The notes under the pieces: generated by a model
Told to the model about the DNA's origin: nothing
The model's input: only the letters and a program-made list of their open reading frames with translations
Database searches by the model: none
Shown here: positions 1-7,205 of the stretch, in pieces
Layout of the letters: the number at the start of each line of letters is the position of its first letter
Numbering within the stretch: the first letter of the stretch is position 1
Origin: a bacterium
GTDB lineage: Bacteria > Patescibacteria > Dojkabacteria > JAKAPS01 > JAJZLI01
Direction of reading: 5' to 3'
Assembly (NCBI GenBank): GCA_021846685.1
Contig: JAJZWL010000006.1
Coordinates: 1-60,003 of the forward strand
DNA: 60,003 bases
Made by a program: the position numbers and the translations under genes

Positions 1-8
1 ATATTAAT

Positions 9-290
9 ATGAATAAGGCAATATTACAAATACCAATGAACAAAAGTTTAAAAGATGATGCTGAGAGAGTAGCTTTATCTAAAGGATTTTCATCTCTTCA
101 AGAATTTATAAGAGTATTTTTAGTAAAAGTGTCAAACAATAGTATTGATATATCATTTCAAGAGAGTATAAATTTATCAGATAAATCAGAAAAACTTTAT
201 CTTAAAATAGACAAAGATTTCAAAAATAATAAGAATATATATACAGCAGATAATACAAAAGATTTGATAAAGCAATTAAATGAGAATTAA
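9..290 (+). CDS. RelB/DinJ-like antitoxin
   Basis: Probable antitoxin of a type II toxin-antitoxin pair. The 93-residue protein begins with a short basic segment followed by a helical stretch (residues about 11-40, KSLKDDAERVALSKGFSSLQ) typical of ribbon-helix-helix antitoxins of the RelB/DinJ group. The acidic, lysine-rich C-terminal half would wrap around the toxin. Its 3' end overlaps the downstream toxin gene by 11 bases, the usual antitoxin-first coupled arrangement. The start codon lies 8 bases from the window edge, so an upstream extension or promoter cannot be judged. The family call rests mostly on the partner gene. Confidence 0.65.
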   Translation: MNKAILQIPMNKSLKDDAERVALSKGFSSLQEFIRVFLVKVSNNSIDISFQESINLSDKSEKLYLKIDKDFKNNKNIYTADNTKDLIKQLNEN

Positions 291-543
291 ATACCATAAA
301 AATTTTATAAAGAATTATAGAAAAAGAATCTCCTCAAATCCAAAATTAGTTAGTAAATTTCAGAAACAATTAGACATATTCCTTATTAATCCTCAAAATC
401 CTATTTTAAGAAATCATAAATTGATAGGAAAATTATCATCTTATAATTCTTTTTCCCTCACAGGAGATATCAGAGTAATATATCAAATAGAAGAAGATGC
501 AATATTATTATTTGATATAGGAACACATAATCAAGTATATTGA
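280..543 (+). CDS. RelE/YafQ-like mRNA interferase toxin
   Basis: Probable ribosome-dependent mRNA endonuclease toxin (RelE/ParE superfamily, YafQ-like branch). The 87-residue length is normal. The pattern NHKLIGKLSSYNSFSLTG then DIRVIYQIEEDAILLFDIGTHNQVY matches the conserved C-terminal half of this family, with the basic N-terminal helix HKNFIKNYRKRI. The product would be inactive while bound to the antitoxin encoded just upstream, whose gene it overlaps by 11 bases. The stop is TGA. ParE-type gyrase inhibition is less likely because the GTHNQVY ending is characteristic of YafQ/RelE members. Confidence 0.8.
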   Translation: MRIKYHKNFIKNYRKRISSNPKLVSKFQKQLDIFLINPQNPILRNHKLIGKLSSYNSFSLTGDIRVIYQIEEDAILLFDIGTHNQVY

Positions 544-583
544 ATTTTAACCAACTGTCTCATTTATCTTAAGTTATAATGCT

Positions 584-610
584 ATTAAGGTTCGATACAA
601 CGATGCTCAG
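584..610 (+). repeat. Degenerate copy of the GGTTC...ACGATRCYCAG element
   Basis: ATTAAGGTTC (584-593) is followed by ACGATGCTCAG (600-610). The same two blocks, ATTAAGGTTC and ACGATACCCAG, occur in the same order at 2513-2544 with a longer spacer. This copy lies between the RelBE-like pair and the NYN gene. No clear pairing partner for the second block is visible here, so it may be a decayed copy. Confidence 0.4.
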
Positions 611-668
611 GAGTCATGTGCATGTAAATTTAATTGATTTTTATTTACCCAACAGGTATTCTTAATAT

Positions 669-1181
669 ATGAAAATATTTGTATTTATTGATAGTCAGAA
701 TTTAAACTTAGGAATTAAATCTTGTGGTTGGATACTAGATTTTAAAAAATTCAGATTATATTTAAAGAATAAGTATAAAGTGACTAAAGTATATCTATTC
801 ATAGGACAAGTCCCAGGAAATGAATCTATGTATAGAAGTTTGCAAGAGATGGGATACATCTTAGTTTTCAAACCTACTATGCAATATATGAAAGAAGGCA
901 AAAAAGAAATAAAAGGAAATGTGGATGCAGAATTAGTGTTATATACTAGTGCAATAACTTTTAATGATTATGATAAAGCAATTATTGTTAGTGGAGATGG
1001 AGATTTCTATTGTTTAATAGAATTTCTTGAAGATAAAAATAAACTATTTAAACTAATTGTTCCTAATAATCACTATTCAAGTTTATTAAGAAAATTCTCA
1101 AGTAAAATTATTAGAGCAGATCAATTAAAGAATTCTTTAGAACTAAAAAAGACTGGCATTAGTGTTCGGTCGAAACCTTAG
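669..1181 (+). CDS. NYN domain (PIN-like) nuclease family protein
   Basis: A LabA-like NYN-domain protein of 170 residues. The putative metal-binding acidic residues are D8 in VFIDSQNL, D86 in GNVDAEL, and D110/D112 in VSGDGDF, the spacing expected of PIN-like RNases. No second domain is present. It sits between two toxin-antitoxin pairs on the same strand. A distant relative occurs at 57597. The last eight codons run into an inverted repeat (GACTGG 1151-1156, CCAGTC 1188-1193), so the extreme C-terminus may have been altered by insertion or recombination there. An RNA substrate is inferred from the family. Confidence 0.8.
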   Translation: MKIFVFIDSQNLNLGIKSCGWILDFKKFRLYLKNKYKVTKVYLFIGQVPGNESMYRSLQEMGYILVFKPTMQYMKEGKKEIKGNVDAELVLYTSAITFNDYDKAIIVSGDGDFYCLIEFLEDKNKLFKLIVPNNHYSSLLRKFSSKIIRADQLKNSLELKKTGISVRSKP

Positions 1182-1341
1182 ACCTATCCAGTCATCATGA
1201 TATAGCTATAGTAACATTTTTTAATTGAAATTTCAAATAATGGTGTGTGGAAGGTGTAAATAGAAAGATATGAAAGTTCTATAATCGTCCCAGTAAGCCA
1301 AGTGGTTATGTAAAACTCGCAACTTATTTTTATTTTGAATA

Positions 1342-1350
1342 TGTTATAAT
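1342..1350 (+). promoter_or_regulatory. Extended -10 promoter of hicB-like gene (leaderless)
   Basis: TGTTATAAT forms an extended -10 (TGn plus TATAAT, 1345-1350). The ATG at 1357 follows after 6 bases, so transcription should start on or next to the start codon. No Shine-Dalgarno sequence is possible in that space. Confidence 0.7.
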
Positions 1351-1356
1351 ATTTAT

Positions 1357-1641
1357 ATGAATAAAATTAATTATACACTACCAGTTTTAATATTTAAGGA
1401 AGATAATCTTTTTGTTGCATATACCCCTGCTTTAGATTTATCTACTGTTGGGGATACTTATGATAAAGCATTAGAAAACTTTCATGAAGCTAGTAGTCTA
1501 TTTTTTGAAGAGGTCATAAAGAAAGGAACTTTGGAAGAAGTTTTGATGGAGTATGGCTGGAAGAAAACAGGAAAAACTTTTGAACCACCAATTCAGATAT
1601 CAAGTGAGCCTGTTAATATAACCGTCCCAGACAGAAGATGA
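1357..1641 (+). CDS. HicB-like antitoxin
   Basis: Type II antitoxin of the HicB family, 94 residues. The first half (LPVLIFKEDNLFVAYTPALD then STVGDTYDKALENFHEASSLFF) is the partial RNase-H-like fold of HicB, with the usual sequence of a strand carrying an exposed aromatic, a TPALD-like turn and a helix starting at DKAL. No separate C-terminal HTH or RHH domain is obvious; the tail ends in a short basic segment. The gene overlaps the toxin gene by 4 bases (ATGA), so the two are translationally coupled in antitoxin-toxin order. The start is set by the -10 box 6 bases upstream. Confidence 0.8.
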   Translation: MNKINYTLPVLIFKEDNLFVAYTPALDLSTVGDTYDKALENFHEASSLFFEEVIKKGTLEEVLMEYGWKKTGKTFEPPIQISSEPVNITVPDRR

Positions 1642-1859
1642 AACCTATATCATGGAAAGAATTTGATAAGTTTCTACTTTATGTAGATTGTATTTATGAC
1701 AGACAAAAAGGAGATCATAGAATATATTGGAGAAGTGATTTAAAAAGACCTATTGTATTACCCATGTATAAAAATCTCCCCAAATTTGTTATTAAGAATA
1801 ATATAAGATTACTTGGACTTTCCACTAAAGAATATTTAGAAATATTAAGGAAGATTTAA
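1638..1859 (+). CDS. HicA-like mRNA interferase toxin
   Basis: A 73-residue double-stranded-RNA-binding-fold toxin of the HicA family. The conserved core RQKGDHRIYW (about residues 23-32) carries the catalytic histidine, H27, within the G-(S/D)-H-x3-(Y/W) pattern. It is followed by a proline-containing strand and a C-terminal helix with L-x-L-G-L-S, matching the HicA C-terminus (usually L-K-Q-A-G-I-S). The start codon overlaps the stop of the hicB-like gene. Expected activity is ribosome-independent mRNA cleavage neutralised by HicB. Confidence 0.8.
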   Translation: MKPISWKEFDKFLLYVDCIYDRQKGDHRIYWRSDLKRPIVLPMYKNLPKFVIKNNIRLLGLSTKEYLEILRKI

Positions 1860-1901
1860 TTTAATAAGGGGCCTGGGTATATTGTATGGAACAGATATAT
1901 A

Positions 1902-2486
1902 ATGAAAAATAATATTGAAGTAGAAATAAGAGCTATTCTTAAAAAGGATCAAAAAGAAGAATTGATAAAGAAATTAGGCATTCCTAATTCTGAAGAAAGG
2001 ATCATAGATGTCTATTTTTGTAGAAAAGAAATAAAAAGTTTTAAGGACATAGAGATGAATGAAGTGGGGTCTTATAGTCTAAGATTAAGAAAAGCCGAAA
2101 AAAGTAATTCCAAAATAGAAATACAAATGAATACTAAAATTATAACTCACAAAGGAGATCACAATGCTTGGGAGGAACATGAAGTAGAAGTCAATTCTTT
2201 AGAGGAGTCTATAACGATTCTTGAATCGATAGGGTTTAAACCTTACTTTAAATTGGATAAGATAAGGAAATCATATTTAATAAAAGAACATAATATGACA
2301 ACAAATCTAGATATAATAAAAACTTTTGGAACTACAATTGAAGTTGAAATAATAACTAATAAAGAAAATTCAGATAATTCCAAAGTTCAGATAAAAAATT
2401 ATTTAAGAACATTAGGTATATTAGAAGATCAAATTGTCCCTAAAAGTATAACAAATATATTAATGCATAAAATGTCTAAATTCTAA
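1902..2486 (+). CDS. CYTH domain protein
   Basis: A triphosphate-tunnel (CYTH) protein of 194 residues, about the normal size for single-domain CyaB/thiamine-triphosphatase-like members. The N-terminal signature is E6-V-E-I-R10 (ExExR in place of the usual ExExK). Further tunnel residues are visible in YSLRLRK, KIEIQMN, EHEVEV, KLDKIRKSY and TIEVEI, which alternate charged residues on beta strands as in the family. The substrate is probably an inorganic or nucleoside triphosphate but cannot be read from the sequence. A TATAAT-like string overlaps the ATG, so the promoter is probably the TATATT at 1878-1883. Confidence 0.8.
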   Translation: MKNNIEVEIRAILKKDQKEELIKKLGIPNSEERIIDVYFCRKEIKSFKDIEMNEVGSYSLRLRKAEKSNSKIEIQMNTKIITHKGDHNAWEEHEVEVNSLEESITILESIGFKPYFKLDKIRKSYLIKEHNMTTNLDIIKTFGTTIEVEIITNKENSDNSKVQIKNYLRTLGILEDQIVPKSITNILMHKMSKF

Positions 2487-2495
2487 TGTAAAGAC

Positions 2496-2558
2496 CTGGG
2501 TATAAATCTATAATTAAGGTTCTGACATTGTCTACGATACCCAGATAGCTGATTTTTT
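2496..2558 (+). repeat. Recurring hairpin element, copy A
   Basis: CTGGGTAT (2496-2503) pairs perfectly with ATACCCAG (2537-2544) around a 33-base loop and is followed by six T residues (2553-2558), so it could act as a terminator for the CYTH gene. The right half, GGTTCTGA (2518-2525) then TCTACGATACCCAG (2531-2544), recurs at 3414-3440 with 24 of 27 bases identical. Conservation of the loop argues that it is more than a terminator. A lone CTGGGTAT also occurs at 1873-1880. Confidence 0.6.
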
Positions 2559-2584
2559 ATATTTAAACTTTTACTAAGATAATA

Positions 2585-2590
2585 TATAAT
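2585..2590 (+). promoter_or_regulatory. -10 box of nucleotidyltransferase gene (leaderless)
   Basis: TATAAT ends 9 bases before the ATG at 2600. The predicted transcript begins within about 3 bases of the start codon. Confidence 0.6.
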
Positions 2591-2599
2591 ATTACTTAT

Positions 2600-3238
2600 A
2601 TGATATATATACCAAGTATAGATAATTCTGATACAAGATCAATAAAAGATCTAAGAAGTGAACAATATAGACTACAAAAACAAGCAGATAAACTTTTATC
2701 CCAAATAGATCTAAAAGATATCTTCTCAAAGTATGGAAAAGTTTCTGAGATAGGAGGAAGCTATAGCTATGGATTGATGGTTTATCCCGATATTGATATT
2801 GAAATAATAAATAATATCGTAACTAAAGATAATGCATCAAAACTTTTAAAAGATATAGCTTCTAAATCATATGTAAGAAAAGTCTCCTTTGTTGATAATG
2901 TGAATCATGTCTCTACTGTAAAAGGAAGACCAAAAGGTTATTGGTTTGGAATTGAAATACCTTTTGAAAAAGATAAATGGGGTATTGATTGTTGGATACA
3001 ACAACCTGATTGGATTGATGAAAGTATAGGTAATCCTAATATAATAGATAGTACTTATATAAATAGATTAAAAACACTTCCTCAAGAATCTAAAGATATT
3101 ATATTGTTAATAAAATATGAACTGATTATAAGAAAATTATATGGTTCAAAATTTAATTCAATAAATGTATATGATGCAGTTCTAAAGGATAATGTAAAAA
3201 CCATAGATCAATTTTTAACCCTATATGAGAGAATTTAG
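2600..3238 (+). CDS. Nucleotidyltransferase-fold protein
   Basis: A 212-residue protein with the pol-beta-type nucleotidyltransferase signature GGSYSYGLMVYPDIDIEI, that is GS followed about nine residues later by DxD. A plausible third carboxylate lies in WGIDCWIQ. The C-terminal half is helical (LPQESKDIILLIKYELIIRK). Such proteins transfer a nucleotide to a small molecule, RNA or protein; the target cannot be identified. It may be a lone relative of MNT-type or aminoglycoside nucleotidyltransferases. No HEPN partner is adjacent. It lies between two copies of the hairpin element, as if it were a mobile cassette. Confidence 0.7.
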   Translation: MIYIPSIDNSDTRSIKDLRSEQYRLQKQADKLLSQIDLKDIFSKYGKVSEIGGSYSYGLMVYPDIDIEIINNIVTKDNASKLLKDIASKSYVRKVSFVDNVNHVSTVKGRPKGYWFGIEIPFEKDKWGIDCWIQQPDWIDESIGNPNIIDSTYINRLKTLPQESKDIILLIKYELIIRKLYGSKFNSINVYDAVLKDNVKTIDQFLTLYERI

Positions 3239-3407
3239 TGTAGGGTGAGGATGAAATAATAACTAATGTTTTGAAATTATCAAGTAAGCCAGATTTGATT
3301 TTCCTTAACCTAAGTATAAATGTATGTAACTCATATAATACACGTAGATAGTCTATTCCAATCCAATAATAACCCTGAAATCAAAATTTAAAAAAATAAT
3401 TGTAGGT
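3239..3407 (+). other. Non-coding stretch
   Basis: No open frame of credible length and no recognisable RNA gene between the nucleotidyltransferase gene and hairpin copy B. The stretch is less A/T-monotonous than neighbouring spacers (for example AAGTAAGCCAGATTTG at 3282-3297) but I cannot assign it. Confidence 0.4.
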
Positions 3408-3450
3408 ATTTGGGGTTCTGATATCATCTACGATACCCAGATTTGTTTTT
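3408..3450 (+). repeat. Recurring hairpin element, copy B
   Basis: ATTTGGG (3408-3414) can pair with CCCAGAT (3436-3442) with one wobble pair, and a T-rich run follows (to about 3451). The interior matches copy A: GGTTCTGA (3414-3421) and TCTACGATACCCAG (3427-3440) are identical in both copies. Stem compensation is imperfect, while the loop and right arm are conserved. Confidence 0.55.
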
Positions 3451-3559
3451 TCCTATTTTCATTTTAAGAAATTAATTATCACATATAAATGCTATTCTGA
3501 ATTTATATCCAAATGTCATAGTGTATGAGATACATACAATTGCTAGATTTAAAATTCTA

Positions 3560-3572
3560 TATAATATATAAT
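3560..3572 (+). promoter_or_regulatory. -10 region of the metK riboswitch transcript
   Basis: Two overlapping candidates occur, TATAAT at 3560-3565 and at 3567-3572. The second would place the transcription start at about 3579, immediately before the first paired element of the aptamer. No convincing -35 is seen at 17 bases. Confidence 0.5.
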
Positions 3573-3580
3573 TAGAAAAC

Positions 3581-3692
3581 AATCAAGAGTGATGGGGAGA
3601 GAATTGGCTCAATGATCCATCCAGCAACCGAAAAGATCTAGTTCTATAGAAATTTTGCGGTGCTACATCCAACCATGAGGAGAGATTTGATC
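3581..3692 (+). ncRNA. SAM-I (S-box) riboswitch aptamer
   Basis: The segment has the S-box layout. The P1 strands are ATCAA (3582-3586) and TTGAT (3687-3691). AGAGTGATGGGGAG is followed by GGCTC...GATCCATCCAGCAACCG, forming P2 with the kink-turn region (GATGG pairs with CCATC). Then come a P3 arm, the conserved GGTGCTACATCCAACC, and a P4 arm with AGGAGAG. It lies directly upstream of metK, a classical S-box target, so binding of S-adenosylmethionine is expected to switch expression off. Confidence 0.9.
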
Positions 3693-3765
3693 TAGTTTTT
3701 AGATAAATTAATTGTATAAGATAAAATCTCTCTTGGTATAGATCCACATGGGAGATTTTTTTATT
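3680..3765 (+). terminator. SAM-regulated terminator with competing antiterminator
   Basis: The terminator stem is AAAATCTC (3723-3730) with GAGATTTT (3752-3759), followed by a T run. The 9-base antiterminator pair GAGAGATTT (3680-3688) with AAATCTCTC (3724-3732) is perfect. Its left strand overlaps the 3' strand of P1, and its right strand is the left strand of the terminator. SAM binding stabilises P1, frees 3724-3732 and allows termination; without SAM, transcription reads into metK. Confidence 0.88.
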
Positions 3766-3781
3766 TTATACAATCTAAATT

Positions 3782-4900
3782 ATGAACAATTCTTCATTTA
3801 AATATAAATCCTTATTTACTTCAGAATCAGTATGTGCTGGACATCCAGATAAAATTTGTGATCAGATTTCTGATGCTATTCTAGACCAGGCATTATCAAA
3901 TAATCCTGAATCTCATGTTGCAGTTGAAACCATGGTAACAAAGAATAAAGTGATAATAGTAGGAGAGGTGAGTACAAATACGAATATTGATTATACGGAT
4001 ATTGCTCGACAAGAGATAAAAAGATTAGGATATATAGATAACCTTAATTTTTCAGATAAATCTGATATAGAGGTATATATATCTAAGCAATCTTTAGAAA
4101 TCAAGAAAGGAGTAAACAATAATGGAGCAGGAGATCAGGGTATGATGTTTGGTTATGCATGTAGAGAAACACCTGAATATATGCCACTTCCAATTATGAT
4201 TGCACATAGTCTTGCAGAAAGTATTGATCATATAAGAGAAAGTAAGAAACTCCCATATCTATATCCAGATGGAAAGACTCAGGTTAGTGTGGAGTATAAA
4301 GATGGAAAACCATATAAAATTAATAATGTTGTAATAGCAGTTCCTCACAGTAAATCTATAGATATATCTAAAGTAAAAGATGATATATATAACCTTATAA
4401 TAAAAGAAATTTTAGATAAGTACGGTTTTAGTGTTGATAAAAGTGATGTAATTCTAAATGGTACCGGAGTATGGCATCAGGGAGGTCCAATTGCAGATGC
4501 TGGGCTGACCGGTAGGAAAATTATAGTTGATACATATGGAGGATATGCAAGGGTCGGAGGAGGTTGTTTTAGTGGAAAAGATCCGACTAAAGTAGATAGA
4601 TCAGGAGCATATGCAGCACGTTTTATTGCAAAAAATATAGTAGCTAATAATTTAGCAGACAAGGCAGAAGTGAGACTTGCTTATGTAATAGGTAAACCTC
4701 AACCTTTAATGAAGGAGGTAGAAACATTTGGAACATCAAAAAAAAGTGATAAGGTAATTAGAGATTATATGGATTCTATATTAGATACTTCTGTTATTGG
4801 AATAATAAATGCTTTTAACTTAAAAAGACCTATATATCTTAAAACTGCGTCATATGGTCATTTTGGAAGAGATTGTTTTCCTTGGGAGGATGTTATATAA
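3782..4900 (+). CDS. metK: S-adenosylmethionine synthetase
   Basis: Makes S-adenosylmethionine from methionine and ATP in the cytoplasm. The 372-residue protein is full length. The conserved GHPDK (residues 20-24, catalytic H21), the flexible-loop motif GAGDQGMMFGYA (about 115-126) and the glycine-rich GGGCFSGKDPTKVDRSGAYAA near residue 260 are all intact, as is the C-terminal YGHFGR. The start follows the riboswitch terminator by about 17 bases. The gene is monocistronic, with a 200-bp spacer after it. Expression is controlled by the upstream SAM-I switch, a direct end-product feedback. Confidence 0.97.
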   Translation: MNNSSFKYKSLFTSESVCAGHPDKICDQISDAILDQALSNNPESHVAVETMVTKNKVIIVGEVSTNTNIDYTDIARQEIKRLGYIDNLNFSDKSDIEVYISKQSLEIKKGVNNNGAGDQGMMFGYACRETPEYMPLPIMIAHSLAESIDHIRESKKLPYLYPDGKTQVSVEYKDGKPYKINNVVIAVPHSKSIDISKVKDDIYNLIIKEILDKYGFSVDKSDVILNGTGVWHQGGPIADAGLTGRKIIVDTYGGYARVGGGCFSGKDPTKVDRSGAYAARFIAKNIVANNLADKAEVRLAYVIGKPQPLMKEVETFGTSKKSDKVIRDYMDSILDTSVIGIINAFNLKRPIYLKTASYGHFGRDCFPWEDVI

Positions 4901-5101
4901 AAATGTTATTTTTCTATATAAAAAAGAATATATCATCATGCTAGATATATGATTTAGTTTTAAAGAAGAATGTGAAAAAAATATATTTAAAATTTTATTT
5001 CTGATAACATGAAACATATGATATCAAAAGTAATAATCTTCAAATACAGGATTTTTATAAAGAACTTTCAAAAAAACAAAAATATATATTAATCTGATTA
5101 T

Positions 5102-5920
5102 ATGAAAATAATAATACTTTCAGATCACACACAGGATAAAATTAAAGAGAGTGAAAATAATAGAGAAAGGGTATTTCAGGAATTACTTAGTAAACGACGT
5201 AATAAGATAGAGGATAAATTAAATCATAGGAAAGAATTAAAATTAAAAATATCTCAAGATTTTTCAAATAAAAAGTATATACATGGATTTTATAATATAT
5301 TGAGAATCGTAGTTAATTACCTAACCCCTAATCCTAAAAAACCAGTTAAATCACTCTATAGTGAGAATGAGATAATATGGAAAAGTGGGAATATAGGAGA
5401 AAATAATGTTATAGATACTTTAAATAAACAATTAAGTAATGAGTGGACAGCTATTAAAGGTTATCGTAATAATAAAGGAGAAGTAGATTTATTATTAATA
5501 TGTCCATATGGAATTATTTCTATGGAAATTAAATATATTAATGGGCATATTTCCTGTAATGGGGATACCTGGTGGAAAGATAAATTTGATAAATATGGAA
5601 ATCTTGTTGAATCTAATATTAAGATTGGTGATAAGAATGGAAGATCTCCTAGTCAACAGGTTAATGAAGTTACTAATGCATTAGAACAGTTTTTAAAAAC
5701 GAGATCTATAAATAGACATATTTATAGAATGGTTATCTTTTCGCATAAATCATCTTTAATGAACAAAATACACAATCAAACAGTTGATTATATTGCTACT
5801 ATTAAAAATATAAATATATATAAATTTCTTTCAAAGAAAAATAATATGTTAGATGAAAATGAAATAGAAAAGATTGTAACTCTTATAAAAAAAGATCATG
5901 AGTTTCATAATAATAATTAA
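5102..5920 (+). CDS. NERD domain nuclease-related protein
   Basis: 272 residues. The N-terminal 90 residues are charged and helical and may be a coiled coil. A NERD domain follows (about residues 93-215), with GNIGEN (E100), NNKGEVDLLLI (D129) and MEIKYINGHI (E142, K144), which fits the PD-(D/E)xK-like active site. The DNA or RNA target is unknown. No helicase or kinase domain is fused. The gene stands alone between metK and an aldo/keto reductase and is flanked by AT-rich spacers without obvious signals. Confidence 0.75.
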   Translation: MKIIILSDHTQDKIKESENNRERVFQELLSKRRNKIEDKLNHRKELKLKISQDFSNKKYIHGFYNILRIVVNYLTPNPKKPVKSLYSENEIIWKSGNIGENNVIDTLNKQLSNEWTAIKGYRNNKGEVDLLLICPYGIISMEIKYINGHISCNGDTWWKDKFDKYGNLVESNIKIGDKNGRSPSQQVNEVTNALEQFLKTRSINRHIYRMVIFSHKSSLMNKIHNQTVDYIATIKNINIYKFLSKKNNMLDENEIEKIVTLIKKDHEFHNNN

Positions 5921-6043
5921 TTAAAGGCATCTCGGAATATAGAATAATACTATTCTTATTACTGTGGTTATAACAGAAATATCCAAGACAGAAGGTAAAT
6001 ATTAATAATTTCTTAATCTAGCATTAATTATCTATTGATACTG

Positions 6044-6070
6044 TATACTTGTAGTTTAATTTATTAAGGA
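6044..6070 (+). promoter_or_regulatory. -10 box and Shine-Dalgarno of aldo/keto reductase
   Basis: TATACT (6044-6049) is followed by AAGGA (6066-6070), 7 bases before the ATG at 6078. This is one of few genes here with a leader and a recognisable ribosome-binding site. Confidence 0.5.
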
Positions 6071-6077
6071 CAATATT

Positions 6078-7058
6078 ATGGATAAAGTAAAATTAGGATC
6101 ACAAGGATTAATGGTTTCAAAATTAGGTTTAGGTTGTATGGGTATGAGTGATTTTTATAAAGGAGGATCTGAGGAAGAATCAATACAAACAATAGAAAAA
6201 GCTCTAGAGTTAGGAATAAATTTTTTTGATACTGCAGATATGTATGGTCCATTTAAAAATGAAATTTTAGTTGGAAAGGCGTTAAAAAAATATAGAGATA
6301 AAGTTGTTATTGCAACTAAGTTTGGAAATGAAAGATCAGCAGATGGTTCTTTTATAAGAATAAATGGTACTCCTGATTATGTTAAATCTGCATGTGAAGG
6401 ATCATTAAAGAGATTAGGTGTAGATTGTATAGATTTATATTATATTCACAGAGTAGATAATACTGTCAATATAGAAGATACAGTTTCTGCTATGGCAGAT
6501 TTAGTGAAAGAAGGAAAAATTAAATATATAGGTATATCAGAGGCATCTTCTGAAACTATAAGAAAGGCTAATTTAACACATCCTATTACAGCAGTACAGA
6601 GTGAATATTCTTTATGGAGTAGAGATCCAGAGGATAGTGTTCTATCAACTGTAGCAGAATTGGGCATAGGTTTTGTAGCTTATTCTCCATTGGGAAGAGG
6701 ATTTCTCACAGGAAAGATAAAATCAATTGAAGATTTAGAAGATGGAGATACAAGAAAGTATAGTCCTAGATTCCAAGGAGAAAATTTTAATAAAAATTTA
6801 GAATTGGTTCATAAAGTAGAAAATTTAGCATCTAGGTTAAATGTATTACCTTCTCAAGTAGCTCTTGCTTGGGTACTTTCACAAGGAGATAATATTATTC
6901 CTATACCAGGAACAAAACATGTAAAATATTTAGAAGAAAATGTAGAAGCATTAAAACTACAACTTTCTAGTGAAGATTTAAACTTTTTAAATGAAGTTTT
7001 TACTAAAGATAGTGTTAAAGGAGACAGATATTCAGATATGAGTACTGTTAATAGATAG
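6078..7058 (+). CDS. Aldo/keto reductase
   Basis: A 326-residue NAD(P)H-dependent (alpha/beta)8-barrel oxidoreductase. The catalytic tetrad is visible as D and Y in NFFDTADMYG (about 49-58), K in VVIATKFGN (about 78-86) and H in YYIHRVD. The phosphate-binding end PIPGTKHVKYLEEN is present near residue 275. It resembles the YakC/plant auxin-induced AKR group (GLGCMGMSDFY). The substrate is unknown; such enzymes usually reduce aldehydes or ketones. It has its own promoter and a Shine-Dalgarno site. Confidence 0.93.
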   Translation: MDKVKLGSQGLMVSKLGLGCMGMSDFYKGGSEEESIQTIEKALELGINFFDTADMYGPFKNEILVGKALKKYRDKVVIATKFGNERSADGSFIRINGTPDYVKSACEGSLKRLGVDCIDLYYIHRVDNTVNIEDTVSAMADLVKEGKIKYIGISEASSETIRKANLTHPITAVQSEYSLWSRDPEDSVLSTVAELGIGFVAYSPLGRGFLTGKIKSIEDLEDGDTRKYSPRFQGENFNKNLELVHKVENLASRLNVLPSQVALAWVLSQGDNIIPIPGTKHVKYLEENVEALKLQLSSEDLNFLNEVFTKDSVKGDRYSDMSTVNR

Positions 7059-7193
7059 TATTAAAAATATTTTAAACGCTAATACAGTACAAGACTATGA
7101 GAAATCTTTTTATAAGATAAAAAGGTACTAAAATATACTTGAAGTATATCCTAATCTATATCATAATATAGATTGTTACTAATTAAATAAGAT

Positions 7194-7199
7194 TATAAT
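7194..7199 (+). promoter_or_regulatory. -10 box of isochorismatase-like gene 1 (leaderless)
   Basis: TATAAT ends 6 bases before the ATG at 7206; TTGTTA (7173-7178) is a possible -35 with a short 15-base spacer. Confidence 0.6.
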
Positions 7200-7205
7200 C
7201 AAAAT

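Noticed and set aside
590..620. tRNA-like T-arm (GGTTCGA)
   Set aside because: No acceptor stem, anticodon arm or D-arm could be assembled around it.
584..3450. Integron attC sites
   Set aside because: The repeats follow cassette-like genes, but I found no consistent RYYYAAC ... GTTRRRY pair at their ends and there is no integrase in the window. Kept only as a possibility in the hairpin-element finding.
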